Assembly (NCBI RefSeq): GCF_000611675.1
Contig: NZ_JATV01000001.1
Span: 62,001 to 126,000 of the forward strand
Reading direction: 5' to 3'
Source: Flavobacterium succinicans LMG 10402
GTDB taxonomy: Bacteria; Bacteroidota; Bacteroidia; Flavobacteriales; Flavobacteriaceae
DNA: 64,000 nucleotides
The notes beneath the pieces were generated by a model. The model did no database searches and had not been told where the DNA came from. It saw nothing but the letters and a program-made list of their open reading frames with translations. Positions within the stretch are counted from its first letter, which is position 1. Every line of letters starts with the position of its first letter. Shown in pieces: positions 15,958 through 24,333 of this stretch. The position numbers and the translations under genes were made by a program.

Positions 15958-16725
15958 TTATTTTTTTGAATGCAATTGAGCCAATAATTTTTCAGCAACT
16001 AATTTTGATGAAGCAGGATTTTGTCCTGTAATCAATAAACCATCTTCTAGGGCGTAGGATTGCCAATCGCCAGCTTTACTGTAAGAACCACCATTTTTTT
16101 GTAACATATCTTCCACCAAAAAAGGTACGACATTGGTCAATCCCACGGCTTCTTCTTCGGAGTTCGTAAAACCAGTCACTTTTTTACCTTTAACCAAGAA
16201 ATGGCCATTTACTTTTACGTTTTTTAAGGCAGCAGGTGCATGACATACAAATGCTACTGGTTTATTTTGTGTGTAAAAAGTAGCAATTAAGTCTGAAGAA
16301 GTTGTATCCTCGGCCAAATCCCATAATGGACCGTGACCTCCAGGGTAAAAAACAGCATCGTAATCTGCAGGATTAATAGTGGCTAGTTTTTTGGTGTTTT
16401 TTAGTTTTTCTAAAACTACAGCATCTGCATCAAATCGTTTAGTATCCTCAGTTGCTGATGCAGGATCGGCACTTTTTGGGTCAATTGGTGGTTGTCCTCC
16501 CAGTGGTGAAGCAATATCAATTTGAACACCTTTGTCGGCCAATGCATAATAGGGAGCAGCAAATTCTTCTGTCCAAAATCCTGTTTTTTCTCCTGTGTTA
16601 CCCAATTGATCGTGGCTGGTCACTACAAATAATACTTTTTTCATCTTTTTATTTTGTTTTTGTGCAGTTGCTACAAAGCAACTCAAGGTTACTACTAGAA
16701 TCGTTAATAAGGTTGTTTTTATCAT
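15958..16725 (-). CDS. exported DJ-1/PfpI family protein
   Basis: 255 residues. A signal peptide (MIKTTLLTILVVTLSCFVATAQ) precedes a class I glutamine-amidotransferase-like domain: KKVLFVVTSHDQLG, TGFWTEEFAAPYYAL, YDAVFYPGGHGPLWDL, and the nucleophile elbow AFVCHAPAAL with the expected cysteine. Relatives include Hsp31/HchA-type glyoxalases and chaperones. Secretion to the periplasm is inferred from the leader. It probably forms an operon with the downstream YqhD-type gene. Confidence 0.85.
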   Translation of the reverse strand: MIKTTLLTILVVTLSCFVATAQKQNKKMKKVLFVVTSHDQLGNTGEKTGFWTEEFAAPYYALADKGVQIDIASPLGGQPPIDPKSADPASATEDTKRFDADAVVLEKLKNTKKLATINPADYDAVFYPGGHGPLWDLAEDTTSSDLIATFYTQNKPVAFVCHAPAALKNVKVNGHFLVKGKKVTGFTNSEEEAVGLTNVVPFLVEDMLQKNGGSYSKAGDWQSYALEDGLLITGQNPASSKLVAEKLLAQLHSKK

Positions 16726-16747
16726 CGCTTGTTTTAATTTGAGACTG

Positions 16748-16755
16748 CAAATTTA
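16748..16755 (-). promoter_or_regulatory. Bacteroidota -7 box (TAAATTTG) for the DJ-1 family gene
   Basis: CAAATTTA on the plus strand, 23 bp upstream of the ATG at 16725, in the divergent region shared with the LysR gene; the natural site for regulator binding. Confidence 0.55.
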
Positions 16756-16817
16756 TAGCGAATATGGTATTAGTAAAAATAATTTAAATTATGTTTGTGA
16801 TAAATATATTTATAGCA

Positions 16818-17714
16818 ATGGTAAATTTAGAATGGTATCGCACGTTTAAATCAGTATATAAAAACGGAAATTTTTCGTTAGCTGCTAAGGAGTTGTTCAT
16901 TAGTCAGCCTGCAGTCAGTCAGCAAATTGCTATGCTTGAAGCCCATGTAGGATATACATTGTTCAACCGTAAATCAAAAGGGGTGGTGCCTACGGAATAC
17001 GCAAAGTTACTCAATAACTTAATCATTGATGCTTTGGATCGCTTAGAAAATGTAGAAAACGGTTTTAGGGCTAAGGCCTTCAATACTAATCGGTTATTGT
17101 CTATTGGAATTTCTAAGCATTTGTTGGGCTGTTTTGGTAGTTCATTAGTATCAAAATTTGATTTTATTGACTTCACTTTTGGCACTAACGAGGAGTTATT
17201 TGATTTAGTAAATTCCAAAAAAATAGATTTTGCGATAGTAACCAAACAGTACGATACTTTTGACACGCTACAGCAGCAATTAGGTGAAATAAAACAAGTC
17301 GTTGTGGCTACTCCAGATATTGATCTTCAAATCGTAAAAGAAAATATTACTGTCAATGATTTGGTGGCTATAGAACATTGGATGAACGATCAGAAGTGGT
17401 ACAGTCATGACTCTGGAATACCGCACATTAAGCTATTTTGGTTACATGTTTTTAATAAAAAAAGACCTGCCATCATAGCCAATTATATCATTCCATCAGA
17501 AAATGAAATGATTGCAATTCTTGCTCAAAACACGGGTATAAGTGTGGTTTGGGACTGTAATGTTGCATCAAAGATTCAGGACAAAGAGTTACAGTTGGTA
17601 TGGGACAGTCCCAAAATGCCTACTACACCTGTATTTTTATTGTCAGGAAAGAATGATAATTTAAATGCTATTGCTCAAGAAATAGCTGTTGTTGTAAAAG
17701 TGGTTTTGGAATAA
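16818..17714 (+). CDS. LysR family transcriptional regulator
   Basis: 298 residues. The N-terminal winged helix-turn-helix is clear: WYRTFKSVYKNGNFSLAAKEL, FISQPAVSQQIAMLE and VGYTLFNRKSKGVVPTE. A substrate-binding domain of about 200 residues follows. The start at 16818 (MVNLEWYRTF) matches the family; an upstream ATG at 16791 adds only hydrophobic residues. It is divergent from the DJ-1 and YqhD-type genes and is the likely regulator of them. It abuts the convergent nadD stop codon with no gap. Confidence 0.9.
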   Translation: MVNLEWYRTFKSVYKNGNFSLAAKELFISQPAVSQQIAMLEAHVGYTLFNRKSKGVVPTEYAKLLNNLIIDALDRLENVENGFRAKAFNTNRLLSIGISKHLLGCFGSSLVSKFDFIDFTFGTNEELFDLVNSKKIDFAIVTKQYDTFDTLQQQLGEIKQVVVATPDIDLQIVKENITVNDLVAIEHWMNDQKWYSHDSGIPHIKLFWLHVFNKKRPAIIANYIIPSENEMIAILAQNTGISVVWDCNVASKIQDKELQLVWDSPKMPTTPVFLLSGKNDNLNAIAQEIAVVVKVVLE

Positions 17715-18326
17715 TTATTTCTTGTAAAAATTATTATGATCTAGATATTCCCACACGTTATGCGGTAATAATGGGCGAATGTTTTTGCCTTTTTTGATGC
17801 AATTGCGAATAAAAGTAGCCGAAATTTCAACAACTGGGGCATCTATGATTTTGATTTTGGGATGATTGGCAAAAGAGGGGTTTTCGGCTCCAGTATCAAT
17901 TGCTTTTTGGTTGTTTTCTATGGCTTCGATTCTCGGATAGACATAAATGGAATAATGCTCTAAAATGGCTTCATAGTTTTTCCATTTGTGCAACGATTTT
18001 AAGTTGTCTTCGCCCATGATTAAAGCAAACTCGTTTTCTGGATATTTCTCTTGTAAATGTACCAGTGTGGTAATCGTATAATTGGGTTGCGGTAATTTAA
18101 ATTCGATATCCGAAGGCTTTATTTTTGTATAAGTATCAGTGGCCAAATGCACCATATGTAACCGATGATAATCATCTAGCAAAGTACTTTTCTTTTTTAG
18201 CGGATTGTGTGGTGTTACTACCATCCAGATTTGGTCCAAATCGGTATGTTCTGCCATATGATTGGCAATAATCAAATGGCCCACATGAATGGGATTAAAA
18301 GTACCGAAATATAGTCCGATTTTCAT
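17715..18326 (-). CDS. nadD: nicotinate-nucleotide adenylyltransferase
   Basis: 203 residues. The nucleotidyltransferase motif GTFNPIHVGHLIIAN at the N-terminus, WMVVTPHNPLKKK, and the ISATFIRNCIKKGKN motif near the C-terminus are typical of NadD. It transfers AMP to nicotinate mononucleotide in NAD synthesis. It is last in a minus-strand run yicC-gmk-four-helix gene-nadD. Confidence 0.94.
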   Translation of the reverse strand: MKIGLYFGTFNPIHVGHLIIANHMAEHTDLDQIWMVVTPHNPLKKKSTLLDDYHRLHMVHLATDTYTKIKPSDIEFKLPQPNYTITTLVHLQEKYPENEFALIMGEDNLKSLHKWKNYEAILEHYSIYVYPRIEAIENNQKAIDTGAENPSFANHPKIKIIDAPVVEISATFIRNCIKKGKNIRPLLPHNVWEYLDHNNFYKK

Positions 18327-18329
18327 TTA

Positions 18330-18364
18330 ACTTAGTAACTAGTGATTAGTAAAAAGTAATTAGT
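18330..18364. repeat. 7-nt repeat array, nadD side of second four-helix-bundle gene
   Basis: Units ACTTAGT, AACTAGT, GATTAGT, AAAAAGT, AATTAGT start 3 bp upstream of the nadD ATG and run into the stop codon of the four-helix-bundle gene (18360-18362). Confidence 0.75.
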
Positions 18365-18725
18365 TTTTGAGTGTTTTCCAAAAAGCATTAATCATTTTAG
18401 ATTCTTCCTCTATTTGGCTTAGAATTTCTGTGTACAAAGTTTCATTTGTTATAAAACCAAGTTCATTAGCAATTAGTAGCTGAGTTTCAATTTCGAATAG
18501 TGAACCTCTTGAAATATCTAAAAAATGACTAAATGATCTATCTGTATTTCTTTCATAACCTTCAGCAATATTAGAAGGAATAGATACTGAAGCTCTTTTT
18601 AATTGACTTGTTAGAGCATATAATTCTTCCTGAGGAAATGATTTTACTAACTGATAAACTAAGCAGACTATTTTGATGCCTTTTTGCCAAATCAATAAAT
18701 CTTTATATGATTTTATTTCCCCCAT
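18360..18725 (-). CDS. four-helix-bundle protein (23S rRNA intervening-sequence family)
   Basis: 121 residues, helical. It shares the family core with the gene at 7974: FPQEELYALTSQLKRASVSI, PSNIAEGYER, FSHFLDISRGSLFEIET. The biochemical role is unknown; the fold is that of rRNA-intervening-sequence proteins and resembles Avd. It is placed between nadD and gmk, two housekeeping genes, with complementary 7-nt arrays on its two sides (TTAGTGA units before, ACTAATC units after), so it sits in the loop of a potential fold-back. This looks like an insertion into a standing operon. Confidence 0.85.
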   Translation of the reverse strand: MGEIKSYKDLLIWQKGIKIVCLVYQLVKSFPQEELYALTSQLKRASVSIPSNIAEGYERNTDRSFSHFLDISRGSLFEIETQLLIANELGFITNETLYTEILSQIEEESKMINAFWKTLKN

Positions 18726-18730
18726 TTCAA

Positions 18731-18779
18731 GCTAATTACTTTTTACTAATCACTAGTTACTATTTACTAATCACTATTC
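18731..18779. repeat. 7-nt repeat array, gmk side of second four-helix-bundle gene
   Basis: Seven units: GCTAATT, ACTTTTT, ACTAATC, ACTAGTT, ACTATTT, ACTAATC, ACTATTC. The gmk stop codon (18774-18776) lies inside the last units. Complementary in type to 18330-18364. Confidence 0.8.
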
Positions 18780-19346
18780 AGAAACAAAATCCTTCACCAA
18801 TTGATATGCTTCTTCAAGTGCTACAGGTAAATCATAGTTTTTGATAATCACATCAAATTGTGGAGCGGTAGCCAATTCTACTGAGGCTTTGGCAATGCGC
18901 ATGTTGATTTTGTCTTCGCTTTCGGTAGAGCGTTCTTTGAGTCTTCTTTTCAATTCATCAACGCTTGGAGGTTTCACAAAAACAGCCAAGGTTTCTTCTG
19001 GAAATTTGTGTTTAATGCGCAATCCGCCAGCCACATCAATATCAAAAATCACATTTTTGCCCATAGCCCAAATGCGTTCCACTTCGCTTTTTAGTGTGCC
19101 ATAGAAATTATCGCGATAGACTTCCTCCCATTCAACAAACTCTTCAGCTTTGATGTGTTTTTTGAATTGTTCCAATGACATAAAATAGTAATCCTTGCCA
19201 TCTACTTCTTCGCCACGAGGTAAACGGGTTGCTGCCGAAATAGAAAATTCCAAATTCAAATCTTCTTTTCCTAATAAATGCCTAACGATTGTTGTTTTTC
19301 CTGAACCAGACGGAGCTGAAAAAACTATTAATTTTCCTTTTTTCAT
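18774..19346 (-). CDS. gmk: guanylate kinase
   Basis: 190 residues. P-loop FSAPSGSGKTTIV at residues 9-21, the GMP-binding region SISAATRLPRGEEVDGKDYYF, VEWEEVYRDNFYGT and FDIDVAGGLRIK. It phosphorylates GMP to GDP. It is flanked on both sides by 7-nt repeat arrays; the downstream array supplies its TAG stop codon. Confidence 0.95.
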   Translation of the reverse strand: MKKGKLIVFSAPSGSGKTTIVRHLLGKEDLNLEFSISAATRLPRGEEVDGKDYYFMSLEQFKKHIKAEEFVEWEEVYRDNFYGTLKSEVERIWAMGKNVIFDIDVAGGLRIKHKFPEETLAVFVKPPSVDELKRRLKERSTESEDKINMRIAKASVELATAPQFDVIIKNYDLPVALEEAYQLVKDFVSE

Positions 19347-19348
19347 AT

Positions 19349-19411
19349 TTTTAGTAATTAGTGATTAGTGAATAGTCATTAGCTAATTACTAATCACTAT
19401 TCACTAGTTAC
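19349..19411. repeat. 7-nt repeat array with strand switch (GATTAGT / ACTAATC)
   Basis: Units TTTTAGT, AATTAGT, GATTAGT, GAATAGT, CATTAGC then TAATTAC, TAATCAC, TATTCAC, TAGTTAC. The centre ATTAGCTAAT is itself a perfect palindrome. It fills the whole gap between gmk (start 19346) and the yicC stop codon (19412). Confidence 0.8.
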
Positions 19412-20272
19412 TTATAATACATTCAGTACTTGCTCTTTAATTTTCTCCAATTCATCTTTCATTTGAACGACTAATTTCTGCATTTGAGCATGATTCGATT
19501 TAGATCCCATGGTGTTGATTTCTCTACCCATTTCTTGAGTAATAAAACCTAGTTTTCTACCATTGGCTTCAGTTCCTTTGATGGTGTCTAGGAAATAATC
19601 CAAATGGTTGGTTAAACGTACTTTTTCTTCGGTGATATCTAGCTTTTCTAGATAATAAATGAGCTCTTGTTCAAAACGATTTTCATCTACGTTGACTTGC
19701 AATTCGGCAATAGCGGTTTGTAAACGATCTTTGATGGCTTGCACACGTTCTGGGTCCAAAGCCAAGGCTTCGTTCATGAATTGACGAATGTTAGCAATAC
19801 GCAATTGGAATTCCTTTTCTAACGAAAGGCCTTCGTCTCTTCGGAAATTCAATATGTTTTGCAACGCTTCTTCGATAACGGTTTGGATTTGCGCCCATTC
19901 GTTGGCATCGATTTCTTCGCGCTCTATTTTCATGGTATCTGGCATGCGTACGGCCATTTTCATCAATTCGGTTGCGTCAGCATCAGGATACACTTCACGC
20001 AATTGCTCGATGTAGGCTTTTACAATAGGAACATTTACTCGTGTGGAGGTTTGTTCTGCAGTACTTTCGATATAAATGGAGAAATCAACTTTACCTCTTT
20101 CTAGTTTTGAAGCAATTTGAGTACGAAGCCCCAATTCCATTTCACGGTATAAAGAGGGCATTCGGACACTTAAATCCAAGCCTTTGCTATTTAAGGATTT
20201 TACTTCTATAGAGATTTTTTTGGTAGGCAATTGCAAGGTTGCTTTGCCGAAACCCGTCATGGATTGTATCAT
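19412..20272 (-). CDS. YicC/YloC family endoribonuclease-like protein
   Basis: 286 residues. N-terminus MIQSMTGFGKATLQLPTKKI, the RFEQELIYYLEKLDITEEKVRL segment, and C-terminus GRKLGFITQEMGREINTMGSKSNHAQMQKLVVQMKDELEKIKEQVLNV are the YicC hallmarks. Family members cleave RNA. It is adjacent to gmk, a common pairing. The start at 20272 is preferred over an upstream in-frame start because MTGFGKA should lie near the N-terminus. Confidence 0.9.
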   Translation of the reverse strand: MIQSMTGFGKATLQLPTKKISIEVKSLNSKGLDLSVRMPSLYREMELGLRTQIASKLERGKVDFSIYIESTAEQTSTRVNVPIVKAYIEQLREVYPDADATELMKMAVRMPDTMKIEREEIDANEWAQIQTVIEEALQNILNFRRDEGLSLEKEFQLRIANIRQFMNEALALDPERVQAIKDRLQTAIAELQVNVDENRFEQELIYYLEKLDITEEKVRLTNHLDYFLDTIKGTEANGRKLGFITQEMGREINTMGSKSNHAQMQKLVVQMKDELEKIKEQVLNVL

Positions 20273-20334
20273 AATTGTTGTAAAAAGCTGTAAAGATAAC
20301 AAAAAGTTATTTGTGTGTTTTTGAGCGAAGGCTA

Positions 20335-21234
20335 TTAATTAGCATCCGTTTCTTGAGAAGTTTTCATTGTTACTAGATAGACACCAGAAAAAATCAATAT
20401 TGCAGCACCAATTTTGACCCAGTTGAGTTGGTCTTTGCCTAGTCCTATCGCAAAAATGGAAGCAAAAAGAGGTTGTAAGTAAATGAAAACGGCCACCGTG
20501 GTAGGTTTTAATTCTTTCATCGAAAGTAAATTCAATAAATACGTCAAGAAGGTAGAAACCACGACGACAAAAGTAATTTTATAATAAATAGATAAAGGAA
20601 TAGTTTGCCATTGTACAGCCTCCAATTCGCTCCATCCAAAAGGAAGAACCATGATGAAGCCCAAAAGATAAATCCATTTGACAAAGGTAAAAGCATGGTA
20701 GGTATGCATTAGTTTTTTGACAAGGATCAAGTAAAAAGCATACGAAATGGCATTGACTAATACCAAAAAGTTGCCCAGTCCAGCATCAGAGGTGGCGCCA
20801 ATGGATTTGCGATACAGAATCAAAAATGTGGTACCAAGTAATCCGAGAACAATACCAAGAATCATTCTTTTCTTTAAGCGTTCTTTCATTATAATTGCTG
20901 ATAAAACCAGTACAATCATTGGTGTAGAAACCATAATTACCGCCGCCGAAATGGGAGAAGTAAGGCTTAATCCTTTGAAAAAGGTAAGCATATTAAGGGC
21001 TACGCCAAAAAAAGCTGCAGCAAAAATCCTTAGAAAATCTTGAGGAGCAATTTTTTCTTTAGGCATAAAAAGCCAAGTGAGCCAAAACAAAAGGCTCGAA
21101 CCTCCAACGCGTAAAACAATAAAACCGAAAGCATCGATGTACAATGGCATTACATCCTTGGCAATGGTAAACGTTACACCGTAGATGATCGAAACGATAG
21201 TGGCACCAACTAAGGCAAGATTTCTTTTAGACAT
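20335..21234 (-). CDS. EamA/DMT family transporter
   Basis: 299 residues with ten hydrophobic segments in two EamA repeats, e.g. ALVGATIVSIIYGVTFTIAK at the start and a second block from LGNFLVLVNAISYAFYLILV. It is a drug/metabolite transporter of unknown substrate in the inner membrane. Its start overlaps the 3' end of the ArsC-like gene by 8 bp, suggesting translational coupling. Confidence 0.88.
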   Translation of the reverse strand: MSKRNLALVGATIVSIIYGVTFTIAKDVMPLYIDAFGFIVLRVGGSSLLFWLTWLFMPKEKIAPQDFLRIFAAAFFGVALNMLTFFKGLSLTSPISAAVIMVSTPMIVLVLSAIIMKERLKKRMILGIVLGLLGTTFLILYRKSIGATSDAGLGNFLVLVNAISYAFYLILVKKLMHTYHAFTFVKWIYLLGFIMVLPFGWSELEAVQWQTIPLSIYYKITFVVVVSTFLTYLLNLLSMKELKPTTVAVFIYLQPLFASIFAIGLGKDQLNWVKIGAAILIFSGVYLVTMKTSQETDAN

Positions 21235-21580
21235 GGAGAGCTAGATGAACTTGATGTATGTTTTGTTGACTATTGCCAATATAAATTTTGTCATTAATAA
21301 TAAATACCGGTCGGCTCAAAAAGGTATAATGCTCCAAAATGTATTTTTTAAAATCGTCCTCGGTAAGGTTTTGATTTTTTAAATTCATCGACTTGTACAA
21401 TTGTGCTTTTTTGCTAAACAATGCTTCGTAACTTCCTGAAAGGCGATGCATTTCCTCTAATTCTTCAATAGTTATTGGGTTTTGTTTGATGTCGTGAAAG
21501 GCTAAATTGTGGTTTGCAGGCAAGGCCTTTATGATTTTTCTGCAGGTATCGCAAGAAGCTAAATAGTATATTTTGTTCAT
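21227..21580 (-). CDS. ArsC/Spx-like thioredoxin-fold protein
   Basis: 117 residues. N-terminus IYYLASCDTCRKIIKAL with a CxxC pair and the C-terminal FLSRPVFIINDKIYIGNS are typical of arsenate reductase/Spx-like proteins. The lack of other ars genes makes arsenate reduction uncertain; it may be a general redox protein. Overlaps the downstream EamA gene. Confidence 0.8.
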   Translation of the reverse strand: MNKIYYLASCDTCRKIIKALPANHNLAFHDIKQNPITIEELEEMHRLSGSYEALFSKKAQLYKSMNLKNQNLTEDDFKKYILEHYTFLSRPVFIINDKIYIGNSQQNIHQVHLALHV

Positions 21581-21656
21581 GTTGTTGACTTTTTATGGTT
21601 ACAAAGGAAAATCATTTCTACTAAAAATGAGTATTTTTATCCAAAAAATAAAAACT

Positions 21657-22112
21657 ATGAATGCAGTATTTGAGTTGACAGCAACGAGCCGAAAAATGGT
21701 AGCTCCTTTTCTAGAAAAATATACTTTAGAGCAATTAAATGAAATTCCCAAAGGATTTTCTAATAATTTAATTTGGAATATTGCTCATATTGTAGTTACC
21801 CAACAATTATTAGTTTACAAATTATCAGGTTTACCCATGCAAGTTTCAGACGAAATGGTAGAGAAATATAAAAAAGGAACCAAACCTGAGCATACTGTTA
21901 CTGCTGAAGAAGTAGCAGAAATTAAAGCCTTACTTTTTTCAACGGTAGAGCAAATGAAAAATGATTACGAAAACAACGTTTTTGAAAAGTATACAGAATA
22001 CCCTACATCAACTGGATTCATATTGCACAATGTAGAAGAAGCCATGACCTTTAATGCTTTTCACGAAGGATTACACCTTGGAATCATGATGAGTATTAGA
22101 AAATTTTTGTAA
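21657..22112 (+). CDS. DinB family protein
   Basis: 151 residues. MNAVFELTATSRKMVAPFLE and the metal-site regions NLIWNIAHIVVTQQLLV and FNAFHEGLHLGIMMSIRKF carry the spaced histidines of the DinB four-helix fold. The family contains metal-dependent thiol transferases and uncharacterised hydrolases; the role here is unknown. The start at 21657 follows the domain; a longer frame reaches back across the divergent promoter region. Confidence 0.82.
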   Translation: MNAVFELTATSRKMVAPFLEKYTLEQLNEIPKGFSNNLIWNIAHIVVTQQLLVYKLSGLPMQVSDEMVEKYKKGTKPEHTVTAEEVAEIKALLFSTVEQMKNDYENNVFEKYTEYPTSTGFILHNVEEAMTFNAFHEGLHLGIMMSIRKFL

Positions 22113-22170
22113 AACATCACCACGGAATCACTAGAAATGCTTTGAGATCTTTCAGGTTTTGAAGCATTTT

Positions 22171-22914
22171 TTATTTGATCAATAGATAGTTGTGTATGGT
22201 GGTATACGGAAGAAATAATTCTTTAGGTCCTTCAGCATAAGCAGCGGCTTCGTATTGATTGTAATATAACAGTAATCCATCGCTGGTAAAAAATATATTT
22301 TTGGGTAATTGAAAGGTGTCGTCTTCAAATAAGCCACCTGTTTGATTGATGTTTCCAGTCAACGGAATATTGTATTTGATGCGAAACTTTTTTTCAACCA
22401 TTTTTTTGAACGCATCATAATCTTTGAAAAGACTTCTGTTGGTGATTTTTTTTCCAGTAGCGGGATCGAATAGTAATGATTGTTTGCCTTCAAAACCATG
22501 TGCGCCTCCTGTAAAAGTATAATGGTTAATTTCTAAATTAATAATAGCCTTGGAACGATACGTAACTTCGCCTTCGATTTTGGCATCCCAACCAAAAGTA
22601 GAGTTTGGATATTCGTCTCTAGTGCTTTCAAAAGAGGAGATGAATGCTTTTGTTAAACCCTCATAATCATTTTCAGCAACAGGATTTTCGTTAACGTATA
22701 CTAATTCTTTGACCACTCCAAATACTTTTTTGTTGATGCTATCAGCGGCAATAGAATTACTAGTGGCGAACGGGATTTGTAATTTTATTTCGGTGCAATT
22801 TTCTTTACAGAGGATAGTGCTTTTCTCTTTGAATTCTTTTGTGGAAAATTCTAATTCATTGGAGCAAGCACTTAAAATGAGGATCAAAAAAACGCAAAGT
22901 ATTCTTATAGTCAT
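22171..22914 (-). CDS. lipoprotein with DUF4163 and DUF3298 domains
   Basis: 247 residues. Lipoprotein leader MTIRILCVFLILILSACSN with the lipobox LSAC. The body has NHYTFTGGAHGFEGKQSLLFDPATGKKI and a C-terminal FFTSDGLLLYYNQYEAAAYAEGP, diagnostic for the DUF3298 fold (RsiV-like). Role unknown; probably envelope-bound. The start at 22914 puts the leader at the N-terminus. Confidence 0.85.
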   Translation of the reverse strand: MTIRILCVFLILILSACSNELEFSTKEFKEKSTILCKENCTEIKLQIPFATSNSIAADSINKKVFGVVKELVYVNENPVAENDYEGLTKAFISSFESTRDEYPNSTFGWDAKIEGEVTYRSKAIINLEINHYTFTGGAHGFEGKQSLLFDPATGKKITNRSLFKDYDAFKKMVEKKFRIKYNIPLTGNINQTGGLFEDDTFQLPKNIFFTSDGLLLYYNQYEAAAYAEGPKELFLPYTTIHNYLLIK

Positions 22915-22981
22915 GGATAAAAAACTGTTGATTACACTCAAAGGTAGCTCAGTTATAACTTGTATTCTCATTATTTAACGG

Positions 22982-22989
22982 TAAATTTG
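22982..22989 (+). promoter_or_regulatory. Bacteroidota -7 box (TAAATTTG)
   Basis: TAAATTTG, 42 bp before the short reading frame at 23032 and about 180 bp before the metB-type gene, so the transcript probably carries both. Confidence 0.5.
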
Positions 22990-23031
22990 CATTTTTAAAA
23001 CTAATAGATCTATTCTTAACAAAAAGATATT

Positions 23032-23094
23032 ATGAATTTTCTATGGTTACCATTATTGCTTGTGTCTATTATGTATTGCTTTGACGATCAGTAG
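23032..23094 (+). CDS. 20-residue hydrophobic peptide upstream of metB (possible leader)
   Basis: ATG to TAG reading MNFLWLPLLLVSIMYCFDDQ, one short membrane-like stretch with an acidic end. It follows a TAAATTTG box by 42 bp and an A-rich stretch (AAAAAGAT) where a ribosome site would sit. It may be a leader peptide or a chance frame; length alone gives little support. Confidence 0.35.
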   Translation: MNFLWLPLLLVSIMYCFDDQ

Positions 23095-23170
23095 TATTTG
23101 TGGTTTTGGGTAACTCTTTTTTATTTAGACCTAAAGTTCGTTCAACAAAAAAATAAAAACAATTATAGTT

Positions 23171-24316
23171 ATGAAATTCAATACTAAAGCAATTCATGGT
23201 GGACAACATCATGATCCTGCCACAGGAGCAGTGATGCCGCCGGTGTATCAAACCTCTACTTTTGTACAAACTAGTCCGGGGCAGCCATTGAATCCTGAAT
23301 ACGAATATAGCAGGGCGGCAAACCCAACACGATCAGCCTTGGAACAGGCCTTGGCGAGTATTGAAAACGGTACACGCGGTTTGGCTTTTTCTTCAGGATT
23401 AGCGGCAACAGATTGTGTGTTGCGTTCCTTCAAGGCCGGGGATGAAATTATCGCTATGGATGATTTGTATGGCGGAACGTATAGAATGTTTACCCGTATT
23501 TATAAAGATTCTGGCATCAGATTTCATTTTGTTGACATGAATGATTTGGAAAAATTTCAATCTTTAATCAACGAAAACACTAAATTGGTTTGGGTAGAAA
23601 CGCCTACTAATCCGTTGATGAAATTAGCGGATATTGCAGCAATTGCTCAAATTACTAAAGCTAAGAATATTCTTTTTGCGGTAGATAATACGTTTGCAAC
23701 CCCTTATTTGCAAAAACCTTTAGATCTTGGAGCCGATATTGTAATGCATTCTGCAACCAAATATTTAGGTGGTCATTCGGATGTGATTGCTGGAGCTTTG
23801 ATTGTGAAAGACGAAGCATTGGGTGATCAATTGCATTTTCAACAGTTTGCTACCGGAGCCACTTTGGGGCCAATGGATAGTTTTTTGGTGTTAAGAGGTA
23901 TTAAAACTTTGCATTTACGTGTGCAAAGACATTGTGAAAATGGCGAAAAAGTAGTAGCTTTTTTAAATTCACATCCTAAGATTAAAACAGTATATTATCC
24001 AGGTTTGCCAGAGCATCCGTTTCATGAAATAGCCAAAAAGCAAATGAGTGGTTTTGGCGGAATGGTCTCCTTTACCTTTCAGTCTGAAAAGAAAGAAGAT
24101 GCAATCGCATTTTTAGAAAAGCTGAAAGTGTTTACTTTGGCAGAATCATTAGGTGGAGTAGAATCGTTGGCAAATCACCCCGCTTTAATGACGCATGCGT
24201 CTATCCCTGAAGAGAAGAGAAAAGAAGTAGGAATTACCGATGATTTGGTGCGACTAAGTGTTGGTATTGAAGACGTATCGGATTTGATTGCCGATTTAGA
24301 ACAAGCATTAGTATAG
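23171..24316 (+). CDS. metB: cystathionine gamma-synthase/lyase, PLP-dependent
   Basis: 381 residues. Cys/Met-metabolism PLP enzyme: NTKAIHGGQHHDP at the start, YEYSRAANPTRSALEQALAS, GLAFSSGLAAT, the PLP lysine in MHSATKYLGGHSDVIAG, and ESLGGVESLANHPALMTHAS. These enzymes act in trans-sulfuration (cystathionine synthesis or cleavage). The sequence alone does not decide between synthase and lyase. It ends at a strong bidirectional terminator. Confidence 0.9.
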   Translation: MKFNTKAIHGGQHHDPATGAVMPPVYQTSTFVQTSPGQPLNPEYEYSRAANPTRSALEQALASIENGTRGLAFSSGLAATDCVLRSFKAGDEIIAMDDLYGGTYRMFTRIYKDSGIRFHFVDMNDLEKFQSLINENTKLVWVETPTNPLMKLADIAAIAQITKAKNILFAVDNTFATPYLQKPLDLGADIVMHSATKYLGGHSDVIAGALIVKDEALGDQLHFQQFATGATLGPMDSFLVLRGIKTLHLRVQRHCENGEKVVAFLNSHPKIKTVYYPGLPEHPFHEIAKKQMSGFGGMVSFTFQSEKKEDAIAFLEKLKVFTLAESLGGVESLANHPALMTHASIPEEKRKEVGITDDLVRLSVGIEDVSDLIADLEQALV

Positions 24317-24333
24317 TTCCGAATTATGATATA

